DNA of 64,000 nucleotides. It comes from Brucella grignonensis (GTDB lineage Bacteria > Pseudomonadota > Alphaproteobacteria > Rhizobiales > Rhizobiaceae). The position numbers and the translations under genes were made by a program. Each line of letters starts with the position of its first letter. Positions within the stretch are counted from its first letter, which is position 1. The stretch is from positions 1 to 64,000 of the forward strand of contig NZ_NNRL01000148.1 in assembly GCF_002252505.1 (NCBI RefSeq), read 5' to 3'. Under the pieces are notes generated by a model that searched no databases, was not told where the DNA came from, and saw only the letters and a program-made list of their open reading frames with translations. Shown in pieces: positions 35,193 to 43,546 of the stretch.

Positions 35193-35323
35193 TCAAAGGT
35201 TACTCACGCCTCCATCGACCTGAACTTCTGATCCGACAACGAATGTCGATTCATCTGACGCGAGAAACACTGTAGCTTTTGCAAGCTCGATGGGCTTACC
35301 CATCTGCAATAGGCCCTGCGGCG
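35193..35323 (-). pseudogene. C-terminal remnant of an SDR gene
   Basis: On the minus strand a 43-codon frame ends with QMGKPIELAKATVFLASDES, then TFVVGSEVQVDGG and a TGA, an unmistakable SDR C terminus. It is closed upstream by a TAA and nothing earlier of the fold is seen, so only the last sixth of the gene remains. It lies in a 690-bp stretch without intact genes, suggesting a deletion or insertion scar. Confidence 0.75.
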
Positions 35324-35671
35324 TTTAAATCGTTGCTGTCATCAAGGGGATATATTGTGGCGGCAACTAAGCCGATTGCTTAATCTCGATTAGTGCCGAC
35401 GTTCTCCTGTAAACGCTTGAAATAAGGCTTGCTCTCCACCTTTAGCGGTATGAACTACGTCTATTCGTGGAGGTTTTAGAACGGATTGCTGTAATATTTT
35501 CAGTGAGTTGATCAGGTAAGATCAGATTCGTAGTCTTGGGGCGAAGCAACTGAAGCAGAAAATCCGGCAACATGGATTGAAGCTTCAATTTTTTGATTTG
35601 GTGCATCGTGCTTTGCAAAAATCCGAACTGATTTGAGCCCGATGCCTGGGATTCGAAGAGCGGAGGGATAC
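35324..35671. other. Gap upstream of the Hint-domain gene
   Basis: No gene is supported. The sequence changes composition relative to the SDR remnant, and the promoter of the Hint gene must lie here. No clear palindrome was found. Confidence 0.35.
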
Positions 35672-36463
35672 ATGTCAGCAGATAACAACTCGCACTCGCC
35701 TCGCAATCGCGCGCGACGACATTTTCTTGGGGTTACCGCAGGAATGGCTGCGAAAGCCGCAGCACTCGGTGCCTTGGCTTCGTCCCTGTCATCGCTGCCA
35801 GCACGTGCCTTGGGCACGAAATGGTGGGAGCATGGCGGCGGTTCCGGTAGCAATTGTCTCCTCAAAGGCACGCTCATCGATACACCAAAAGGACCCATAC
35901 CAGTCGAAAAACTGGCTATAGGCGATCTGGTCAAAACGGTTCGCGGTGAAACGCTGCCGGTTAAATGGGTTGGGTGGCAATGTCTTGTAAGCTCCGGCGC
36001 GGAGTGGAACGAAAGCATCATGCCAATCCGTATCGAGCGTCACGCGCTGGGTGGCAAGCTTCCTCGGCGCGATCTTTATCTTTCGCCAAACCATGCGCTG
36101 TTTATCGACGGCGTTCTCATCCGCGTAAAAGATCTGGTCAACGGGCATTCGATCGCGCGCATTTCAGAAGATGACGCCATCGATTATTATAACATCGTGC
36201 TCGAGAGCCACGAAGTCGTCTTTGCAGAAGGCGTGGCGGTTGAAACATATCTGATGCGCGGCGAGAGCTATATGAGCTTCACGAACTTCACAGAATACCA
36301 GCAGCTTTATGCTGATGAACCAAGTATTATGATGAAACCTTTCGCGCCGATCATGGGCTATGAAGGCGCGCGGGAACATATGCACGCTCTGTTGTGTATG
36401 AGTGGTGTGCTGCCTATGCGCGATGTCGTCGAAGAAACCTATCAGCGACTGGCAACAGCATAG
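35672..36463 (+). CDS. Exported Hint-domain protein (hedgehog/intein type)
   Basis: A 263-residue protein. The N terminus RARRHFLGVTAGMAAKAAAL resembles a Tat signal (RR followed by hydrophobic residues). After a Gly/Ser linker the Hint core begins at Cys62 (NCLLKGTLIDTPKGPIPVEK, then LAIGDLVKT), with LYLSPNHALFIDGVLI supplying the His block and VVFAEGVAVETY the end of the fold. This is Hint_2, used by hedgehog proteins and inteins for cysteine-driven self-cleavage. No C-extein or large partner domain is fused; about 70 residues follow. GGAGGG precedes the ATG. Its role is unknown; exported self-processing is an inference. Confidence 0.8.
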   Translation: MSADNNSHSPRNRARRHFLGVTAGMAAKAAALGALASSLSSLPARALGTKWWEHGGGSGSNCLLKGTLIDTPKGPIPVEKLAIGDLVKTVRGETLPVKWVGWQCLVSSGAEWNESIMPIRIERHALGGKLPRRDLYLSPNHALFIDGVLIRVKDLVNGHSIARISEDDAIDYYNIVLESHEVVFAEGVAVETYLMRGESYMSFTNFTEYQQLYADEPSIMMKPFAPIMGYEGAREHMHALLCMSGVLPMRDVVEETYQRLATA

Positions 36464-36562
36464 GCCCAAAAATCGATTTCGATTTTTGAAAACCACGTTG
36501 CGTAGTTCATGAAATCAGTGTGCTCGAGTAAGTGTGGTTTAGAGTATCAGAGCATGAAAAAC

Positions 36563-36603
36563 AGCGGGCGGTGCATCTTCTGATGTTCCGCCTGCCTTAT
36601 TAG
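36563..36603 (+). terminator. Hairpin after the Hint-domain gene
   Basis: GCGGGCGG and CCGCCTGC pair around a 14-base loop, followed by CTTATT. A moderate intrinsic terminator, directly abutting a TTAGAGCG repeat. Confidence 0.5.
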
Positions 36604-36703
36604 AGCGTAATCCGACCGAAGTGAAACGAGGATCGATAAGATTATGATTAAAATAGAATAGGTTATAGCGCTTATCTGATCCAAAATCAGATCAAAATGC
36701 GCT
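36600..36703. repeat. Dispersed palindromic repeat
   Basis: Ends TTAGAGCG and CGCTCTAA with inner GATC-rich palindromes (GATCCAAAATCAGATC). It abuts the stop codon of the puuB-like gene. Confidence 0.65.
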
Positions 36704-37990
36704 CTAAATGCGATCCATCAGCGCATACCATGATAGCGCGACAAAGAGGAGGGGCGCACGGAATGTACGTCCGCCCGGAAACGCGGGAATGCGCAACTCT
36801 TCAAAGAGTTTGAGCTTTTCGCGCTTGCCGGAGATGGCTTCCGCATAGAGCCTGCCCATGTAGTTGGCGAGCATGACGCCATGGCCGGAGTAGCCGCCTG
36901 CAGAAATGACCCCCGGCATCACTTCGCGCACGAAAGGCTGGCGCGGCATGGTTATACCAACTGATCCACCCCAGGCTTGTGTAATTTCTACCTTGTCCAG
37001 CGCTGGATAGATTTCCGCGATCTGTCGGCGAATATGTTCGCTGATGTCTCGCGGATTGTCGGCCGTATAGGCCTCGCGACCGCCGAACAGCAGGCGGCCA
37101 TCTTTGGATTTGCGGAAGTAGCGTACAACGAAACGCGAGTCATCAACCGATTCTCCGCCGGGAATAACCGGGCTGTCATCGCCCAAAGGCGCTGTCGCGC
37201 CAATGAATGATCGGATTGGCATGACATGGGCTGCACTTGTAGGCTCCAGATCGCCGCCGTGAGCATTTACGGCGAGAAACACGTTCTTTGCTGAAATCGT
37301 GCCTCGTGGTGTTTGCACTTCGATACGACCGCTTACCATGCTGATCTTTGTGGCCTTGGTGTTCTCAAAAATATGTGCACCGGCCTCAGTGGCAACTCTG
37401 GCCAACCCAATCAGCAATTTGAGCGGATGAATGTGACCTGTGCCGGCATCATAGACCCCGCCATAATAGCGGTTTGAGCCAAGAAGCGTGGCCATTTCCT
37501 CCTGCCCGACGTAACGAATATGCGGGTAGTTGAAGCGCGTTGCCATCAGTTCCGCATGGTCCTGATAGTGCTTGAGATAACGCGGCTTGTGCACGGCAGA
37601 GATCTGGCCGGGCACATATTCCATGTCGATATTATGTTCGCGCGCAAAGCCGAGGAGATGCGTCTTGGCCTCTTCCGCAACATCGAACAGTGCTTTCGCA
37701 CGTTCAAAGCCATATTGCTTTTCGAGATCTTCAGCCCATGTCCGCTGGCCTGTACCGAACTGCCCGCCATTGCGCCCTGAAGCCCCGTCGCCAAAGCGAG
37801 CAGCTTCAATCAGAACGACGTCGGCTCCCTGTTTTGCCAGATAATAAGCCGCTGAAAGCCCCGTATAGCCGCCGCCAATGACGACGACATCTGCCTGACG
37901 GGCACCATCAAGTTCAGGATATTGAGGACGTTCTGGAACGCTCGCTTCGTACCAAGAAAAGCCGGGCGAGATTGGGGACTGATATGGCAT
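36704..37990 (-). CDS. puuB: FAD-dependent oxidoreductase, gamma-glutamylputrescine oxidase-like
   Basis: A 428-residue DAO-family flavoenzyme. The FAD site is DVVVIGGGYTGLSAAYYLAK, followed by ARFGDGASGRNGGQFGTGQ, the PuuB/OrdL-like wording; SAGGYSGHGVMLANYMGRLY is near the C terminus. Length matches PuuB. It would oxidise gamma-glutamylputrescine to its aldehyde with release of ammonia and peroxide. Start ATG 37990; an in-frame run to 38158 overlaps the end of puuA and is rejected. Placed 10 bp after the glutamylputrescine-synthetase-like gene, it very probably shares its mRNA. The neighbourhood supports polyamine use, but oxidation of other amines is possible. Confidence 0.82.
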   Translation of the reverse strand: MPYQSPISPGFSWYEASVPERPQYPELDGARQADVVVIGGGYTGLSAAYYLAKQGADVVLIEAARFGDGASGRNGGQFGTGQRTWAEDLEKQYGFERAKALFDVAEEAKTHLLGFAREHNIDMEYVPGQISAVHKPRYLKHYQDHAELMATRFNYPHIRYVGQEEMATLLGSNRYYGGVYDAGTGHIHPLKLLIGLARVATEAGAHIFENTKATKISMVSGRIEVQTPRGTISAKNVFLAVNAHGGDLEPTSAAHVMPIRSFIGATAPLGDDSPVIPGGESVDDSRFVVRYFRKSKDGRLLFGGREAYTADNPRDISEHIRRQIAEIYPALDKVEITQAWGGSVGITMPRQPFVREVMPGVISAGGYSGHGVMLANYMGRLYAEAISGKREKLKLFEELRIPAFPGGRTFRAPLLFVALSWYALMDRI

Positions 37991-38000
37991 GTGGAACCGG

Positions 38001-39431
38001 TCAGACGTTGAGCAGCAGGAACTCACGCTCCCACGGGCTGATGACTTCCATGAAAGTTTCGAACTCGGCACGCTTGATCGCCGCATATGTTGTGACGAAT
38101 GAACTGCCGAATAGGTTTCGTAATTCCTGATCGTTTTCAAACAATTCCACCGCATCAATCAGGCCGCGTGGCAGGTCGATTTCCTTGGTGTTGACGCTGG
38201 TCGATGCCGGCTGATCTGCTTCGATCTTGTTCACCAGACCGATCAGACCACAGGCCAGTGATGCCGCAAGTGCGAGATAAGGGTTGGCATCAGACGATGG
38301 AATCCGGTTTTCGACGCGGCGACCGCCCGGCTCTGAGCGCGGTACGCGGAATGCAGTCGTGCGATTGTCATAACCCCACTTCACATTGACCGGAGCCGAA
38401 GCAGACGGTGTAAGGCGACGATAGGAATTCACATAGGGCGCGAACATGACCAGTGCGTTGGGCACATGGCGTTGCATGCCGCCGATAAAATGGCGGAAAG
38501 CTTCGCTTTCAGTGCCATCTTCGTTGGAGAAAATGTTGCGCCCAGTCTTCTTATCGACAATCGACTGGTGGATATGCATGGCAGAACCCGGCTGGCCCTG
38601 AATAGGCTTGGCCATGAATGTTGCATACATGTCGTGCTTGAGAGCTGCTTCGCGAATTGTGCGCTTGAACATGAAGACCTGATCGGCCAGTTCGACCGGA
38701 TCGCCATGGCGCAGATTGATTTCGAGCTGAGCAGCACCTTCTTCGTGGATCAGCGTATCGATCTCAAGACCCTGACCTTCGGAGAAATGATAAATGTCGT
38801 CGATCAATTCGTCGAACTCGTTGACGCCCGCAATCGAATAGCCCTGACCGCCACCAATGGCGCGACCGGAACGGCCGACTGGAGGGGTCAGCGGGTAATC
38901 CGGGTCCGGGTTCTTGCGTACCAGATAGAACTCGATTTCCGGTGCCACAACTGGCTTGAGGCCGCGCTTATTATAAGCAGCGACTACCGAGCGCAGTACA
39001 TTGCGCGGGGTGAACTCGACTGCACGTCCATCCTGATAAACCAGATCGCAGATAACCTGTGCTGTCGCATCGGATTCCCACGGCACTGCGGAGAGGGTTG
39101 AAAGATCGGGCAAAAGCCTGAGATCGCCGTCGTCTTCCGGATACTGGAAGCCATGACCGTCTTCCGGGTAATCTCCCGAAATCGTGGTCATGAACACGGC
39201 TGATGGCAGGGCCAGTGAGGTGTTCGACGTGAACTTCTTCGATGGCATCATCTTGCCACGGGCAACGCCAGCCTGATCGGGGGTGATGCATTCGATGTCT
39301 TCGATGTCGCGCCATGCCAGCCATTCTGTGGCTTGTTTCCAGTTCTTCACGCCGCGAAGCGATTTGACATAAACAGGCGTACGGCGACGCGGCGCACGCG
39401 TTACCTTCTTTTCCGTCGTATCAGCAGACAT
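38001..39431 (-). CDS. puuA: Glutamine-synthetase-family enzyme, gamma-glutamylputrescine synthetase-like
   Basis: A 476-residue type I GS-fold enzyme. Marks: ITPDQAGVARGKMMPSKKF near residue 60, EFTPRNVLRSVVAAYNKRGL, the metal-binding EEGAAQLEINLRHGDPVELA, the ATP-site region QGQPGSAMHIHQSIVDKKTG and the C-terminal RTTAFRVPRSEPGGRRVENR. This is the PuuA type rather than GlnA. It ligates glutamate to putrescine with ATP in the cytoplasm, the entry step of the Puu route. Followed at 10 bp by the PuuB-like oxidase. ATG 39431 chosen; divergent from a beta-lactamase gene. Confidence 0.87.
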   Translation of the reverse strand: MSADTTEKKVTRAPRRRTPVYVKSLRGVKNWKQATEWLAWRDIEDIECITPDQAGVARGKMMPSKKFTSNTSLALPSAVFMTTISGDYPEDGHGFQYPEDDGDLRLLPDLSTLSAVPWESDATAQVICDLVYQDGRAVEFTPRNVLRSVVAAYNKRGLKPVVAPEIEFYLVRKNPDPDYPLTPPVGRSGRAIGGGQGYSIAGVNEFDELIDDIYHFSEGQGLEIDTLIHEEGAAQLEINLRHGDPVELADQVFMFKRTIREAALKHDMYATFMAKPIQGQPGSAMHIHQSIVDKKTGRNIFSNEDGTESEAFRHFIGGMQRHVPNALVMFAPYVNSYRRLTPSASAPVNVKWGYDNRTTAFRVPRSEPGGRRVENRIPSSDANPYLALAASLACGLIGLVNKIEADQPASTSVNTKEIDLPRGLIDAVELFENDQELRNLFGSSFVTTYAAIKRAEFETFMEVISPWEREFLLLNV

Positions 39432-39602
39432 CCAACACCAAAAAATGATTTCGTATGTCGGTATGATAGCTGTGCGAGATCGCGTTGACAAATGAAGCTT
39501 TGCGGAAAGGAGCAAGTAAATTCGGGGATGGATTTGCCTTTGCTATCGTTTTGCCATGATTGCTAAAATAGGTTGCAGTCGGTCATTGTGAGGAGTGTTC
39601 TG

Positions 39603-40430
39603 ATGCTGAAAAGAAGAGCCGATGCTACCCGTCTGGCGGCGGTATCGCTTGCTATTCTGCCACTTTTGGGCGTGCAAGCGCACGCCTATGAAAAGACTAT
39701 GGCTTGTATGCTGGTGGTGGAGGCTGGCAGCGGTAAGGTGTTGACAAAGGAAGGTGAGGGCTGCGCAACCCGCATCAGCCCGGCTTCGACTTTCAAAGTT
39801 CCTTTGGCCGTCATGGGGTTTGAGAGCGGAATTTTGAAAGACGGGCATGATCCAGTCTGGCCCTACAAGAACGAATATAAGGCTGAGCTTGAGTTCTGGC
39901 GCCAGGATACAGATGCAACACGGTGGGAAGAAAAGTCTGTTGTGTGGTTCTCGCGTGAGCTGACGAAAAAGCTTGGAATTAAGGGCTTCCAGAAATTTAC
40001 AGACAGCTTTGATTACGGCAATCGGGATTTGTCCGGTGATAAGGGCAAAAATAATGGCCTGACGCAGTCATGGATCAGTTCGTCGCTTGAAATTTCACCG
40101 GAAGAACAAGTCGCTTTCCTGCGCAAATTGCTTGCCAAACAATTACCGGTCTCGGCTCAGACTGCAGAAAAAACGATGAGCATATTGCCAATCGAGAAGC
40201 TTGATAATGGGTGGACGGTGCATGGCAAGACGGGCTCCAGTGTTGAGCGCGACGCACAGGGAAAAATCGACCGCAGCCGTCAATTTGGCTGGTATGTTGG
40301 CTGGGCCGAAAAAGATGGCAAGCAAGTGGTCTTTGCAAGGCTTAACCGGAATGCCGAACGCCAGAAAGGCGGCATGGGGGTGCCGACAAAAAATGAAACG
40401 TGGGACGCATTGGAACATTTGTTAAAGTAG
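39603..40430 (+). CDS. bla: Class D (OXA-type) beta-lactamase
   Basis: A 275-residue serine beta-lactamase with a Sec signal (LAAVSLAILPLLGVQAHAYE). The class D active site is complete: Ser62-Thr-Phe-Lys65 (PASTFKVP), SVV in EEKSVVWFSRELT, YGN in FDYGNRDLSG, the WISSSLEIS segment with the Trp that holds the carbamylated lysine, and KTG in VHGKTGSS. It is periplasmic and would hydrolyse penicillin- or oxacillin-like drugs; spectrum is unknown. GAGG precedes the ATG. No insertion sequence or integron site flanks it, and its base use is like its neighbours, which points to an intrinsic chromosomal gene. Confidence 0.93.
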   Translation: MLKRRADATRLAAVSLAILPLLGVQAHAYEKTMACMLVVEAGSGKVLTKEGEGCATRISPASTFKVPLAVMGFESGILKDGHDPVWPYKNEYKAELEFWRQDTDATRWEEKSVVWFSRELTKKLGIKGFQKFTDSFDYGNRDLSGDKGKNNGLTQSWISSSLEISPEEQVAFLRKLLAKQLPVSAQTAEKTMSILPIEKLDNGWTVHGKTGSSVERDAQGKIDRSRQFGWYVGWAEKDGKQVVFARLNRNAERQKGGMGVPTKNETWDALEHLLK

Positions 40431-40495
40431 GACTGGCGGACTGAAGAAAATTGGGAGTATAGGCTGTGCTCCCAATCGTCTTCTGGACAAATGCA

Positions 40496-41419
40496 ATGAT
40501 CGTTCGCCCGCGCCCGCCCTTGTGGAAGCTGTTCTTCATCCTCAAAGGTTCCATCGTCATGCGGATATTGCCGCAGATTTTTGCGGTTTTTGCGCTATCG
40601 CTTGTCGTCGTCTGGGCGCATCGCGCCTTTCCGGGTTGGGTGCCAGCATTCAATAATGGTACGGCATTCGCGCTGCTCGGTATTGCGCTTTCCATCTTCC
40701 TCGGTTTTCGCAACAATGCCTGCTACGACCGTTGGTGGGAAGCACGCAAAGTCTTTGGCAAGCTGGTTTATGTTACGCGGGGTTTTGCCCGTGAGATCTT
40801 GGTTCTCGATCACCTGCCGGGGATGGACGACACACGCGAGAAATTGCTTCGCTATGTTATAGCATTTACGCAGTCTATGGTGCCGCATCTTCGTCCCGGT
40901 GATGGGCAAACGAAGGCGCGCAAGTGGCTGACCGCTGACGAACAAGAAGCTTTTGATGCAAGCCGTAACGGACCTGATCTCATCCTGCGCAAGATTGGCG
41001 AGACGCTTGCGGAACTGCGCGGCGCAGGGCGTATTGATGTCATCGATTTTCAGACGTTTAATGCATCAGTGAATGGTCTGGCGGAAGTGCAGGCCGCCTC
41101 TGAGCGTCTGCGTTTTACGCCGGTTCCTTTTGGCTACACTTTGCTTTTGCATCGCACAGCCTATCTGTTCTGCTTTTTCATTCCCTTTGGCTTTGCCGAT
41201 ATGCTCGGCTGGGGGACGCCTTTTGCGACCACTCTGGTCGCCTACACCTTCTTTGGCCTAGATGCTCTGGGGGATGAACTCGAAGAGCCATTCGGTACGC
41301 TGCCCAATGATCTGCCGATTGGCGCGATCGCGGATACAATTGAGATCAATTTGCGCGAAGCTATGGGTGAAACCGATTTGCCAGACATGCCGCAGCCCAA
41401 AGATTACTTACTTATGTAA
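40496..41419 (+). CDS. Bestrophin-family membrane protein
   Basis: A 307-residue UPF0187/bestrophin homologue. Segments: MIVRPRPPLWKLFFILKGSI, membrane helices QIFAVFALSLVVVWAHRAF and FALLGIALSIFLGFRNNACY, the conserved YDRWWEARK, later LHRTAYLFCFFIPFGFADML, and the C-terminal DALGDELEEPFGTLPNDLP, the acidic bestrophin signature. Bacterial homologues form pentameric ion channels in the inner membrane. ATG 40496 is preferred; GTG 40466 is in frame. It follows the beta-lactamase by 65 bp on the same strand, but a shared promoter is not certain. A CTGGC/GCCAG hairpin without T-run follows. Confidence 0.9.
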   Translation: MIVRPRPPLWKLFFILKGSIVMRILPQIFAVFALSLVVVWAHRAFPGWVPAFNNGTAFALLGIALSIFLGFRNNACYDRWWEARKVFGKLVYVTRGFAREILVLDHLPGMDDTREKLLRYVIAFTQSMVPHLRPGDGQTKARKWLTADEQEAFDASRNGPDLILRKIGETLAELRGAGRIDVIDFQTFNASVNGLAEVQAASERLRFTPVPFGYTLLLHRTAYLFCFFIPFGFADMLGWGTPFATTLVAYTFFGLDALGDELEEPFGTLPNDLPIGAIADTIEINLREAMGETDLPDMPQPKDYLLM

Positions 41420-41580
41420 AAAAGAACCCGACTGGCAGAGCCAGCCGGGGAGGTCAATGCGGGCAGTCGAGCATGAATGAGCTGTTATATCAAGTTCTAA
41501 TATATGCTCTTTGAATGAAACGACCGGAGTGTGGCTTTTCGCTTGTTTGTTTCCATCGCCGTAGTTTCGCTGAGGCGAAT

Positions 41581-41675
41581 AACATGGCGGTGGCGACGGT
41601 GATTGTTGAGAACGTCATCCTTTTTCGTGGGTGACGATAACCGGGATCAGAAGATCGCCCCAGTTGCCGTCGCCG
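41581..41675 (-). pseudogene. Truncated second copy of the 3' end of the 79-residue gene
   Basis: This stretch repeats 41710-41800 at an offset of 125 bp. Bases 41613-41675 are identical to 41738-41800, and the flanks agree with a few mismatches. On the minus strand it encodes the same C terminus (GNWGDLLIPVIVTHEKG) without the start of the gene. It looks like a partial tandem duplication. Confidence 0.8.
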
Positions 41676-41739
41676 TTCCCGTGCTGCCGAAGGCACACAA
41701 AATGAAGGAACATGGTGGCGACGGTAATTGCTGAGTGCG

Positions 41740-41979
41740 TCATCCTTTTTCGTGGGTGACGATAACCGGGATCAGAAGATCGCCCCAGTTGCCGTCGCCG
41801 CCATGATGACGGGCGGAGCGGACCAGTTCCACGGAGACGCCAGCCTCGACCGCCTTCATGACGGTGTAGTTGAGGCGATGCAGATCGTTGGCGAGCATAC
41901 GGATAACGGTCTGCTGATCGGTGCTCATGCTTGAAGATTGTTCTTCTGCTCTTTCCTTGACGCGTGCTGGCGAATTCAT
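41740..41979 (-). CDS. Uncharacterised 79-residue protein downstream of isocitrate lyase
   Basis: A small soluble protein: a charged N terminus (PARVKERAEEQSSSMSTDQQ), a helical middle with LANDLHRLNYTVMKAVEAGVSV, and a C terminus GNWGDLLIPVIVTHEKG. No domain is recognised. It begins 31 bp after the aceA stop on the same strand, so it is probably co-transcribed with isocitrate lyase. Its 3' third is duplicated just downstream, which shows that the region has been rearranged. Function unknown. Confidence 0.65.
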   Translation of the reverse strand: MNSPARVKERAEEQSSSMSTDQQTVIRMLANDLHRLNYTVMKAVEAGVSVELVRSARHHGGDGNWGDLLIPVIVTHEKG

Positions 41980-42010
41980 GGAACTATTCCTCCTGTTTGT
42001 CGCCGGGCTG

Positions 42011-43300
42011 TTATTCAGCAGCCGGTCTGAACTGTGCTGTTTCAGTCGATTCTTTCATGGCGGTGGTCGAAGACTGGCCGCCGGTGATTGCGAGCGACAC
42101 GGCATCGAAATAGCCGGTGCCGACTTCACGCTGATGCTTGGTCGCGGTGTAGCCGTTGGCTTCGGCTGCGAATTCCGCCTGTTGCAGTTCGGAATAGGCT
42201 GCCATCTGCCGGTCCTTGTAACCGCGTGCCAGTTCGAACATGCCGAAGTTGAGCTGGTGGAAACCGGCCAGCGTGATGAACTGGAATTTGTAGCCCATCG
42301 CGCCCAACTCACGCTGGAACTTGGCAATAGTGGCGTCGTCGAGGTTCTTCTTCCAGTTGAACGACGGCGAGCAGTTATAAGCGAGCTTCTTGCCCGGATG
42401 TGCCTTGTGCACGGCTTCCGCGAAGCGACGAGCCTGCTCGAGATCGGGCTTGGATGTTTCCATCCAGATCAGATCGCAATAAGGCGCATAGGCAATCGCA
42501 CGGGCGATGCATGGCTCGATGCCGTTCTTCACCTGATAGAAGCCTTCAGCCGTGCGGCCTGCATCGTAATCGACGAAAGGCTTGTCGCGTTCGTCGATAT
42601 CCGAGGTCAGAAGCTTGGCGGCTTCCGCATCCGTGCGGGCGATAACCAGCGTTGCCGTTCCCATCACGTCTGCCGCCAGGCGCGCCGCGTTGAGGTTGCG
42701 GATATGCGCTGCCGTCGGGATCAGAACTTTGCCGCCGAGATGGCCGCACTTCTTTTCCGAAGCGAGCTGGTCTTCATAATGCACGCCAGCCGCACCTGCC
42801 TCGATGAAGGCTTTCATGATCTCGAAAGCATTCAGCGGACCACCGAAACCTGCCTCAGCATCGGCAACGATGGGGGCAAACCAGGTGTCGACCGAAAGTC
42901 CCTTGCCTTCGGCGGTTTCGATCTGGTCGGCACGCTGCAACGTCTTGTTGATGCGCTTTGCCAGTTCCGGGGCGGCATTGGCCGGATAAAGCGACTGGTC
43001 TGGATACATGCTCGATGCCGTATTCGCATCCGCTGCAACCTGCCAGCCAGAGAGGTAGATCGCCTTCAGACCGGCGCGAACCATCTGCATGGCTTGATTG
43101 CCGGAAAGCGCGCCGAGCGCATTGACGAAGTCTTCCTCATGAATCAGCTTCCAGAGGCGGTTGGCGCCCATTTCAGCGAGCGAGTACTTGATCTCCACCG
43201 AACCGCGCAGCCTTTTTACATCTTCGGCCGTATGTGCACGCTCGATGCCGTCGAAGCGACCCTTTGGTGTCGAAGGAATAAGGCTGTAAAAATCTGTCAT
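42011..43300 (-). CDS. aceA: Isocitrate lyase
   Basis: A 429-residue ICL splitting isocitrate into succinate and glyoxylate, the entry to the glyoxylate shunt needed for growth on acetate and fatty acids. The active-site loop [16 protein letters not shown] has the catalytic cysteine; [19 protein letters not shown] and [20 protein letters not shown] segments and the [20 protein letters not shown] metal site are intact. GGAGACACC precedes the ATG. It is divergent from a ScfR/RamB-like regulator, with several TGTAAA/TTTACA half-sites between. Functionally tied to the beta-oxidation operon elsewhere in the window. Confidence 0.97.
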   Translation of the reverse strand: MTDFYSLIPSTPKGRFDGIERAHTAEDVKRLRGSVEIKYSLAEMGANRLWKLIHEEDFVNALGALSGNQAMQMVRAGLKAIYLSGWQVAADANTASSMYPDQSLYPANAAPELAKRINKTLQRADQIETAEGKGLSVDTWFAPIVADAEAGFGGPLNAFEIMKAFIEAGAAGVHYEDQLASEKKCGHLGGKVLIPTAAHIRNLNAARLAADVMGTATLVIARTDAEAAKLLTSDIDERDKPFVDYDAGRTAEGFYQVKNGIEPCIARAIAYAPYCDLIWMETSKPDLEQARRFAEAVHKAHPGKKLAYNCSPSFNWKKNLDDATIAKFQRELGAMGYKFQFITLAGFHQLNFGMFELARGYKDRQMAAYSELQQAEFAAEANGYTATKHQREVGTGYFDAVSLAITGGQSSTTAMKESTETAQFRPAAE

Positions 43301-43369
43301 TTCGGTGTCTCCTCACACTTTGGACTGGTTTGGGAAGAGCGATTTGTCTGTGCTCTTTCTGTGACCAGA

Positions 43370-43519
43370 TTTACAATCGAGATTATTGAAGCGCCAGAAA
43401 AACCAATAAAAAGAGCTTATAATTGAGGTAATGCTGTCGGAGTTTTGACTGGATGGCACTGTAAATTTGTAAATCTTGTCAAAGTCGAACTTTACAGCTA
43501 TTTTGTCATGAATTGTAAA
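43370..43519. promoter_or_regulatory. Cluster of TTTACA / TGTAAA half-sites between aceA and its regulator
   Basis: Five copies of the same hexamer occur in the divergent intergenic region: TTTACA at 43370 and 43491, TGTAAA at 43460, 43468 and 43514. Repeated half-sites between a regulator and its presumed target suggest the operator of the ScfR/RamB-like protein. Binding is an inference. Confidence 0.45.
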
Positions 43520-43546
43520 ATTGCTGTTATGGGACGGGAGGAACAG

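Noticed and set aside
41921-43426. 501-codon plus-strand frame over isocitrate lyase
   Set aside because: Antisense shadow of aceA; the protein has no family features and no ribosome site.
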